This document shows positions 1-5,225 of a stretch of DNA of 5,225 nt, one piece after another (the first letter of the stretch is position 1; each line of letters starts with the position of its first letter). The notes beneath the pieces are model-generated. The model saw only the letters and a list, made by a program, of their open reading frames with translations, did no database searches and was not told where the DNA came from. Source of the DNA: Hyphomonadaceae bacterium (GTDB lineage: Bacteria; Pseudomonadota; Alphaproteobacteria; Caulobacterales; Aquidulcibacteraceae); the NCBI GenBank assembly GCA_025458365.1, contig JALOSP010000132.1, positions 1 to 5,225 of the forward strand, read 5' to 3'. Position numbers and translations under genes: made by a program.

Positions 1-38
1 ACCCCGTGCCAAACCCGCTACCCCATGCGCTCAGCGCT

Positions 39-115
39 GCACCCGTAGCTCAGCTGGATAGAGTGTTGCCCTCCGAAGGCAAAGGTCACAGGTTCGAATC
101 CTGTCGGGTGCGCCA
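39..115 (+). tRNA. tRNA-Arg (anticodon CCG), CCA encoded
   Basis: This is a complete cloverleaf. The acceptor arms GCACCCG (39-45) and CGGGTGC (105-111) pair perfectly, followed by discriminator G112 and a genomically encoded CCA (113-115). The D arm runs GCTC (48-51) to GAGT (61-64). The anticodon stem is TTGCC (66-70) with GGCAA (78-82), around the loop CTCCGAA (71-77), so the anticodon is CCG (73-75) and reads the Arg codon CGG. The variable loop is AGGTC. The T arm is ACAGG/CCTGT around TTCGAAT. A short T run (116-120) follows the CCA directly and may help end transcription. Only 38 bases lie upstream, and no convincing promoter is seen there. The 3' half of tRNA genes is a common integration site, which fits the gene-poor DNA that follows, but no second copy of the tRNA 3' end is present in the window. 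Confidence 0.97.
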
Positions 116-130
116 TTTTTCACATTTACT

Positions 131-993
131 TCAATGATGTATTTTGAGGCCGTTCGAGGCACTCGGTCGGTGTGACCAGAACTGTGACCATATCCGAAAA
201 CCCGGAGGGCAAAGGTCATGGGGTTGCCGGTCATTTTCGTCTGGGAAGCGGATATCTTGAAGCACTGCGGGCAAGCAGAATGTCGCCAACCTTGGCGGGC
301 ACCGCACGCAGCCAATGGTTTCTGACCCCGCAGTGACGTTCACCACTGCACCTGAATGATCACGCACCGCACGACCATTCGCGACCCGCGCGGCAAACGC
401 GTTCACCGAGGTCGTGGCCAGTGAAAGCCCAGGTGCCGAATGGTAGATCAGGCGGATCTGATCTGGCTCCTGCGTCCCGTCTGTCACGATCCACGCAGGC
501 GTCAAGGCAGCAACCAAGCACTCTTGCACGTCACGGGGAACGCGGGTGAAGGATTGCGCTGAGTGTCGTCGCCCGCGACGAATGCCGGAAGGTCGCCTGG
601 CTGGGCAGAGATGCAGCCAGCCATGGTATCGAGATAGTCGCGATGATAGGCCCGAATCGGCCTCGGGTTTTTGTCAGTCACAGACCGAGGCACTGTGGTC
701 GGCAATGCAATCCCCGAGTAGGCGCACAGGCCCCAACGTGGTTTCCGTCGTCGCAACATTGGTCCGCTTCCGGTCGTGCCGCCCAAATCGCGTGCTTGAA
801 CCATCCCGCCACAGTTTCCAGCTCTACAGCTGCACCGTGCGCTCGTGATCGGGCAGTCCTCATCAGTGGCTCCGAAGATCGAGATTTCATGGTCACCAAG
901 CCCCTCGTTCCAACCTCTCCAAGTCTCGGTGAGGATCGCGTCGTCAGGATCCAATCGGACTTTTAACGGTAAGGTTCCAATGGGGCGAGACAT
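131..993 (-). pseudogene. Possible frameshifted remnant of a protein gene (PhnD-like at best)
   Basis: Two overlapping minus-strand frames carry protein-like sequence but do not join. The frame opening at 993 runs to 502, with SGIAL and a stretch containing YHRDYLDTMAG. The frame from 529 to 131 carries on with IRLIYHSAPGLSLATT. A third frame, around 680-850, has a short plausible segment (ETVAGWFKHAIWAARPEA). The order of SGxxAL, then HRxxLxxM, then IRxIxxSAPGLxLxT loosely recalls the second half of PhnD-like phosphonate/phosphate-binding proteins (the 'SGxxAL', 'HRxSL' and 'LRVIxxSxPxPGLP' stretches). Spacings do not fit well and no frame is intact. The strand is the same as the downstream operon. 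The family suggestion comes from pattern memory only. It could equally be noncoding DNA with chance open frames, which are common in GC-rich sequence. Confidence 0.25.
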
Positions 994-1022
994 AGCTCAT
1001 TGTCACGCGCGCAGGATGATGA

Positions 1023-1036
1023 GGCAGATATCTGCC
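1023..1036. repeat. 14-bp perfect palindrome
   Basis: GGCAGATATCTGCC reads the same on both strands, and the flanking bases (A1022, G1037) do not extend it. It lies in the gene-poor stretch, about 115 bp beyond the stop codon of the SLOG/TM gene. It could be a protein-binding site, the footprint of a lost regulatory region, or chance. No promoter elements are evident around it. Confidence 0.5.
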
Positions 1037-1048
1037 GAAGAGTTTCGG

Positions 1049-1076
1049 CACGGGCGGTTCGACACGGGCGGTTCGG
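1049..1076. repeat. 14-bp tandem duplication
   Basis: CACGGGCGGTTCGA (1049-1062) is followed directly by CACGGGCGGTTCGG (1063-1076), two units identical in 13 of 14 positions. A unit of 14 bp is not a multiple of three, so the duplication would shift the frame of any gene it had arisen in. This fits noncoding or decaying DNA. Replication slippage is the simplest origin. Confidence 0.8.
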
Positions 1077-1100
1077 CTTGCGCTGATTGTTGCTTCCGCC

Positions 1101-1129
1101 TCATACGCGGAGCGCTTTCGCGCATACGA
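1101..1129 (-). terminator. Imperfect hairpin just after the SLOG/TM gene; possible transcript end
   Basis: On the minus strand, starting 21 nt past the stop of the SLOG/TM gene, TCGTATGCG (1129-1121) can pair with CGCGTATGA (1109-1101). This gives a 9-bp stem with two G-U wobbles. The wobbles pair only in the minus-strand RNA; the + strand would have mismatches. That asymmetry favours an RNA structure in the operon transcript. The region between the arms also allows an alternative small hairpin, GCGC-GAAA-GCGC, with a GNRA-type loop. No U tract follows, so it is not a canonical intrinsic terminator. It may be a 3' stabilising or Rho-associated element, or chance. Confidence 0.35.
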
Positions 1130-1150
1130 CCCTTTGAGGGGCGAGCGCAT

Positions 1151-2971
1151 TCAGCCGCCGCGCACCAGCTTGCGGCGCACCGCCGCTTCGCGCCAGCTCG
1201 CGGTTTCAGCTGTCAGAAGGCGGGCGCTGTCGCGGATGTATCGCAGCTTGACATGCCGGGGTGCGGCCTCGCATCCCGCGCTCAATTCTGCAAAACTGGC
1301 AGCCAGGCGTTCACTACGCTCGCTTTCTTCATCCAGGCCAAGCTTTGCATCCAGCGCGATACAGGCAGCACCTACAGCTGGCAGGACCGCGCTGGCCACG
1401 GTAATCACGGAACCGACCGTTGGTGGCAGGCCCCCCAAAGCAGCCGACAGCAGTAGAAACCCTCCCAACAGCAAGACCAGGATCACAAAGGCGCTTTCTT
1501 CAAGCAGCTCGACTGCATGGTGAAAACGACCCATCGCAGACGCATTGAGGCGGTTGTAGCGCAATTGGCCCTGCAGGAGGCATTCCTCTGCAAAACGGAT
1601 GTCTTGTGCCTGCCGGTCGACCGTCAACAACCCCACGGGCGGTCCGATCTCGGCCAACAGCCGTCTTGCATCCCACTCCATCCAGGTCCCTGCAGGCTCG
1701 GCACGATCATCGGCGACGTCAAACCCAAGCGCCCAGGTCGCCAGCGTGGCCCGCAAGCGCTCGGCATATGCACGCGTGTCACTCCAGCGCCGGTGGCGGT
1801 AGCGCCCACGCGCAACCCGCCAGACAACGAAGACGATGCCGAGGATCGCCAGCTCAAGTGCGACCAGCATCAGCTTGAGATCTTTGAACGGCACTGCCAG
1901 AACGCCAACCAGAACTGCGGTAACCGCCAGGACAAGCAGGATGACCTGCTGGGACCGGTGGGCCGTGGCCAGCCGGTCTGCCAGGCCATCGGCCGCCTCG
2001 AACGCCTCGACCAGTTGGCGGCGTCCGGGCTGGGTGGCAGTTTCGGGCGCTGGCGCCGCCGCCGGCCGGGCGGGAGTGAGTTCCTGTTGCAAGCCCGGAT
2101 CAGGCCTGCCCAAAAGGGCCTTGAGTTTCGGGTAGGCCCGCCAAAGCCCACGGTCTCCCAGCCGCTTTGCCAATTGTGCGGAAAACCGCTGAACGGCAGT
2201 CTGCTGCTCCAAACCAGCCTGGCCAAGCAAGGCTGCCTGCCAGTTTGCATAGCCAACAGCCTCGTCGGGCGCTCCTGGAAAGCGACGGGCTGACATCAGC
2301 AAGCCATGCAAAGCCTGGACCTCAAGTTTTTCAGGCCGCGCCTTGTCCAAGGCTTCGAGCAGTTCAAGGAAGCTCCAGTCTGGCCAGAATGACGCCGGAT
2401 CAATCAGATAGGGACCGGAACCGTCGCGCGCATCGATCCACAGAACCGGAATGCCCTTGGAAACAGCCAGGCGTACCGCATCTGCGGTTCCGCCGGGACC
2501 TGCGGGTGCCTGACCATCCCACACGGTGACAAGAACATGCGACCAACCAATCAGGAAGCGCACCTGATCAAGGTGGGCGCTGCGCCAGGGATCGGCCTCC
2601 TGGGCTGTCTTGCCATCCAGAACGGTGAACGCGTCGAACCGGTCCAGATCGCGCACGCGGCTGCCATCACGTGCAAGACCCGGATCATCACACCAGCCGC
2701 TGGTGTCGTTGTCTATATCGTTCGTCGTGTACGGCAGGAATGGTAGAACGATGTGGGTCGCGCCATGGCTGCCCGCAGCATCTTGCCAGACATCGACAGC
2801 CAACCGGTCAGCGCCTGGCGCATAGCCTGACATCAATACGAGGCGGCTGTTGCCACGGGTCGCATGCAGAATGGCGCTGAACGCCTGTTCAAGCGCGCCA
2901 CCGACCGAAGGCCCATCGGCGATCTTGCCCCAGCTGGCGTGCCCAGCGAACGCCACACGTAATTTTGTCAT
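1151..2971 (-). CDS. SLOG-like domain fused to a four-TM (SLATT/DUF4231-like) membrane region
   Basis: Residues are numbered from the GTG at 2983, giving 610 aa; the likelier ATG start at 2971 gives 606 aa. The Rossmann-like SLOG fold spans about 6-185. It has LRVAFAGH (8-15), the ligand-loop motif GYAPGADRLA (53-62), a strand ending in LPF (80-82), and WDG...GPGGTADAV...GIPVLWI (155-183), which is the family's typical C-terminal signature. A mainly helical region and a Pro/Ala-rich linker (about 299-320) follow. Four membrane helices lie near 346-364, 369-389, 497-519 and 523-545. An Arg-rich stretch after helix 2 and the basic C-terminus predict that both are cytosolic. SLOG domains are known or proposed to bind or process nucleotides. 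SLATT proteins are proposed membrane effectors. I infer that ligand sensing by SLOG is transmitted to the membrane part. The ATG is preferred because the first strand starts right after it; neither start has a clear Shine-Dalgarno. The gene follows the RyR/TrkA-N gene by about 109 nt on the same strand. The SLOG call is firm, the SLATT call is moderate. Confidence 0.82.
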   Translation of the reverse strand: MTKLRVAFAGHASWGKIADGPSVGGALEQAFSAILHATRGNSRLVLMSGYAPGADRLAVDVWQDAAGSHGATHIVLPFLPYTTNDIDNDTSGWCDDPGLARDGSRVRDLDRFDAFTVLDGKTAQEADPWRSAHLDQVRFLIGWSHVLVTVWDGQAPAGPGGTADAVRLAVSKGIPVLWIDARDGSGPYLIDPASFWPDWSFLELLEALDKARPEKLEVQALHGLLMSARRFPGAPDEAVGYANWQAALLGQAGLEQQTAVQRFSAQLAKRLGDRGLWRAYPKLKALLGRPDPGLQQELTPARPAAAPAPETATQPGRRQLVEAFEAADGLADRLATAHRSQQVILLVLAVTAVLVGVLAVPFKDLKLMLVALELAILGIVFVVWRVARGRYRHRRWSDTRAYAERLRATLATWALGFDVADDRAEPAGTWMEWDARRLLAEIGPPVGLLTVDRQAQDIRFAEECLLQGQLRYNRLNASAMGRFHHAVELLEESAFVILVLLLGGFLLLSAALGGLPPTVGSVITVASAVLPAVGAACIALDAKLGLDEESERSERLAASFAELSAGCEAAPRHVKLRYIRDSARLLTAETASWREAAVRRKLVRGG

Positions 2972-3058
2972 CTGTCTGCACACGTTTTCACCGCACGCAA
3001 GAGTTGCCTGTTTCCAGCCCTTCGCTGAAGGTGTTGGTCTGCAATGGACAGGTCAAGT

Positions 3059-3072
3059 GTGGCAATTGCCAC
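3059..3072. promoter_or_regulatory. 14-bp perfect palindrome in the spacer between the two operon genes
   Basis: GTGGCAATTGCCAC is perfectly self-complementary and lies 8 nt past the stop of the RyR/TrkA-N gene, about 90 nt upstream of the SLOG/TM start. It could be an operator, a small RNA hairpin or processing site that separates expression of the two genes, or chance. No good -35/-10 pair is seen in the spacer and there is no T run next to it, so neither a promoter nor a terminator is claimed. Confidence 0.35.
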
Positions 3073-3080
3073 TGCCACCT

Positions 3081-5225
3081 TCATGCCGGGCTCCCGTCGG
3101 CCAGGCACAATGGCGGCCAATCGCCATCGAGCACACAGTCAGCAACCGGCATTTGCACAGCCCGCGACAGATGACCCACCCCGGCACACCAGGACCAGAT
3201 CGGATGCACATCATGGCCCTTTTGCCAGGCGAGAACCGCAAGAGCATTGGCCAGGGCCATGACCGGTGGTGTCGGCGGTGCGCGGAACACCAGGACAAGC
3301 CGACAAAAACACCCGGAGGTGCTGATGGCGGTGCCCAGCGAGGCTCGCACCAGCTTCGCCACACCGGCATCCAGATCTAGAACAGTTCGCTCAGGTCGCA
3401 CCAGATGACCGGTCGGGAGGGTCACGATGATTTCGGTGGCTGCAGCCCATTGATCGGGGTGGGCGCTGGCTCGAACATGCTGACCGTGCTCCAGAACAAC
3501 GCAGACAGCAGCATGCGCGAATGCTGGTGGGGGCTGCGACTGCGTGGAGGCATGTTCGCTCAGCAGCGCACGCAGCAGGACGCCGTCAAACGCCCGCGTG
3601 ACGGCGGACAAGCCGGCAAACGGCTTCATGTCCGAATGGAGAAGACGGGATTCGTCCCGCACATCGCTCAGTTGCCAGCCCTCGACCGCCCGGTCGAGGG
3701 TCCAGCGGTCGTGTTCATTGGCCATGGCTGCCAGAAAAACCGCCTCGTCATGCGTTCGCGCGTGTTGAAACCCGTTTTGGGCCAGGCCCTTTTCGGCCAG
3801 GTCGAAGCAAGCGCGTTGGGCGGCAGAAAAGACCGGCAGCCGGATCGCCTCGCCGCTGCCCCAATCGAAACCCAGATCGGCAAGCTTCATGGCTGCATGA
3901 TGGAAGGCCCGGCGGTTGGAGGTCTTCTTGGACTCCATGAGAGACGACCAGTGCCGGACTGCGGCGCCACTGGCCGCCTCGACCGTTGCAAAAGTCCGGT
4001 AGGCCTGCGGAATACTGTCTGTCACGACTTCGGTCTTCAGATAGGCCGAATGCAGTTGTCTGGGTACGTGATCAGGGTCCACATCAAGCGCCCGGGTCTG
4101 GTCGAGCGCGTCTTCCATCGTCCCGAATGCATTCACCTGGGTCAGCGTATCGGTTCCCAATTGATGGCCACCCCAGATGCGGGCAAACACTGGGGCTCCA
4201 TCAATCCGCCGGGTCTGCATTGCAGACTGGCAGGTCAGCGCCGATCGCAGGTTCAATTCATCATCCTGCGCGCAGAACACCCAAGCCGTCACCGGCACTG
4301 GCTGCTGGCCTGCCGGGGCCCAGCCAGAACTGTCCGCTCTTGCATAGTCGAGAGTTTCCAGATTGCAGGTCACGAATCTGGGCGCCAGCCAGCCGTTGAT
4401 CCCCAAATCGGGAGTCAGCAAGGCCGGGCTGCGCTGGCCGATCCTTTGCCGGATCGCGATAGCATCGGGATCGATCACGGTCACCAGCGGCGGTTTCAGC
4501 TGAGCGCGCAGACACAAGGTCAACACTTCTTCCAGCAGGGCTTCGCCCTGCCAGCCGCACCCCGCGATCACCACATGCACCCGCTCCTGGCCGAGCAACA
4601 AGGCGGTCCGATCAAAGCGGGCGCGCAGCACCAGGCGGCGTGCCCCTTCCGCGCGTAGATTGAATGCCGCCAGATCTCGCCCCGAGACAAAGCCATGGGC
4701 GGCAGCGTGGCTGAGATTGCCAGACAATTCCGGGCTGTCAACGAACACCCTGAGCCGCGGCGTTTCGGGGGTGACACTCGATGGTCCATCCCTGTCTGCA
4801 AGCCAGACCCGGATCGCTTCGGCAGCATCAAGGCTGGCCAGATCGCTTTGCAGCCGGATGAACACCCGGCGCGCACGGTCTACAGCAGCTTTGGCAATCA
4901 TGTCCGGCGCCGATGGATCACCAATCAGCAAAAGACCACCATCGCGCTCTGCATCGCGCCTGGCGCTATCGCGGGCCTCATCACCACCGTCCACGGTTGC
5001 CAGCCAGGTGACGGCCCGGCCTTGTGCGAGCAAACGACGGCCAACGGCCCGCGCGACTGGATCGAACCCCACCACAACATCCCGCGGTCTTGCCCCCCAG
5101 TACAGATGGGCCAGCCGCTGCAACCACTGGCCGATCCCGTCTGCCAGCAATTTGACCAAGGCAGCAACCAGAACAACCGGGGCGGCAAAGCGCGCGACCT
5201 CGATTGCGAGATTCATGCTGGCCGC
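3081..5225 (-). CDS. TrkA-N/RCK-like and RyR domain protein, N-terminus cut off by the window edge
   Basis: Residues are numbered from the ATG at 5216. The frame stays open to the window end (Ala-Ala-Ser precede that Met), no ribosome site is present, and IEVARFAAPVV resembles an internal 'xLEIARFLAPLV' stretch of such proteins. The real start is therefore probably further upstream. In order: a hydrophobic helix (about 9-27); a first TrkA-N-like Rossmann unit (46-125; DVVVGFDPVARAVGRRL, then IGDPSAPDMIAKA); a second Rossmann unit (212-330) with an intact GCGWQG (219-224), acidic D249 after strand 2, and DDELNLRSAL; a helical lead-in (420-450, W...L...SNRRAFHHAAMKL); a RyR domain (about 493-552) with EHDRW (501-505), EGW (512-514), H527, KPF (531-533) and D544; then about 150 unrecognised residues. 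TrkA-N/RCK units bind NAD(H)-type ligands and often gate channels. Bacterial RyR domains are proposed ligand sensors. This is probably the first gene of an operon with the SLOG/TM gene. A channel-like membrane part beyond the edge is my inference. Confidence 0.85.
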   Translation of the reverse strand, partial: AASMNLAIEVARFAAPVVLVAALVKLLADGIGQWLQRLAHLYWGARPRDVVVGFDPVARAVGRRLLAQGRAVTWLATVDGGDEARDSARRDAERDGGLLLIGDPSAPDMIAKAAVDRARRVFIRLQSDLASLDAAEAIRVWLADRDGPSSVTPETPRLRVFVDSPELSGNLSHAAAHGFVSGRDLAAFNLRAEGARRLVLRARFDRTALLLGQERVHVVIAGCGWQGEALLEEVLTLCLRAQLKPPLVTVIDPDAIAIRQRIGQRSPALLTPDLGINGWLAPRFVTCNLETLDYARADSSGWAPAGQQPVPVTAWVFCAQDDELNLRSALTCQSAMQTRRIDGAPVFARIWGGHQLGTDTLTQVNAFGTMEDALDQTRALDVDPDHVPRQLHSAYLKTEVVTDSIPQAYRTFATVEAASGAAVRHWSSLMESKKTSNRRAFHHAAMKLADLGFDWGSGEAIRLPVFSAAQRACFDLAEKGLAQNGFQHARTHDEAVFLAAMANEHDRWTLDRAVEGWQLSDVRDESRLLHSDMKPFAGLSAVTRAFDGVLLRALLSEHASTQSQPPPAFAHAAVCVVLEHGQHVRASAHPDQWAAATEIIVTLPTGHLVRPERTVLDLDAGVAKLVRASLGTAISTSGCFCRLVLVFRAPPTPPVMALANALAVLAWQKGHDVHPIWSWCAGVGHLSRAVQMPVADCVLDGDWPPLCLADGSPA

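Larger units (their letters stand above)
116..1150. other. Gene-poor stretch between the tRNA and the SLOG/TM operon
   Basis: I see no intact gene in about 1 kb. The first 30 or so bases after the tRNA are clearly more AT-rich than the rest. The two copies of TGTGACCA (171-178 and 183-190) are 12 bp apart, start to start. The segment 203-218 resembles tRNA positions 73-88 (14 of 16 bases). Protein-like text occurs on the minus strand in more than one frame between about 131 and 993, and is listed separately as a possible pseudogene. Nearer the operon there is a 14-bp perfect palindrome (1023-1036), a 14-bp tandem duplication (1049-1076) and an imperfect inverted repeat (1101-1129). The mixture suggests eroded accessory DNA rather than a regulated intergenic region. 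The open frames on the + strand here have no recognisable protein features. Confidence 0.6.

Noticed and set aside
31..315. Minus-strand open frame containing [20 protein letters not shown]
   Set aside because: This peptide is the antisense translation of the tRNA-Arg gene, a well-known false protein in databases. The rest has no protein character.
116..1150. Integrase or transposase next to the tRNA
   Set aside because: The catalytic tyrosine-recombinase pattern (R...HxxR...Y), DDE motifs and terminal inverted repeats are not visible in any frame.
845..1456. + strand open frame of 203 codons bridging the gene-poor stretch and the SLOG/TM gene
   Set aside because: It overlaps the 3' end of the real gene in antisense, runs through the tandem duplication, and its product has no domain-like features.
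1517..2293. + strand open frame (258 codons) and other + frames across 1134-2880
   Set aside because: These are antisense shadows of the SLOG/TM gene and have no recognisable motifs.
2984..3080. Possible promoter with a TTGACC -35-like element in the spacer
   Set aside because: No plausible -10 sequence occurs at 16-18 nt spacing, so the match is not better than chance.
3405..4658. Long + strand open frame (417 codons)
   Set aside because: It lies entirely antisense to the RyR/TrkA-N gene, whose minus-strand product has recognisable domains. The + product is low in structure and rich in Arg/Gly/Gln, as expected for a GC-rich shadow frame.

Overview
The window looks like part of a GC-rich proteobacterial chromosome, most likely alphaproteobacterial. 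The clues are the strong G/C preference at third codon positions, the Ala/Arg/Asp-rich proteins, and a tRNA-Arg(CCG) with encoded CCA. The species cannot be named from the sequence.

Layout from left to right: (1) A complete tRNA-Arg(CCG) gene on the + strand at 39-115. (2) About 1 kb (116-1150) with no intact gene. It holds minus-strand protein-like fragments in different frames, probably a decayed gene, together with small palindromes and a 14-bp tandem duplication. (3) A minus-strand gene at 1151-2971 (alternative GTG start at 2983) for a membrane protein with an N-terminal SLOG-like Rossmann domain and a C-terminal four-helix membrane region. That region reads as two SLATT/DUF4231-like 2-TM units. 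(4) A second minus-strand gene from 3081 to beyond the right edge of the window. It encodes a protein with a membrane helix, two tandem TrkA-N/RCK-like Rossmann domains, a RyR domain and a C-terminal region of about 150 residues that I do not recognise.

Transcription of the two large genes runs right to left, RyR/TrkA-N gene first and SLOG/TM gene second, about 100 nt apart. They are probably one operon. SLOG and RyR domains are thought to sense nucleotides or nucleotide-derived ligands, TrkA-N/RCK domains bind NAD(H)-type ligands and gate channels, and SLATT proteins are proposed membrane effectors of bacterial conflict systems. The pair therefore looks like a two-component, membrane-located system that senses nucleotides or dinucleotides and acts on the membrane. 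It sits beside a tRNA gene and decayed DNA, a typical setting for accessory or defence loci. No integrase, transposase, CRISPR array or known defence enzyme is visible here, so the defence role is an inference.
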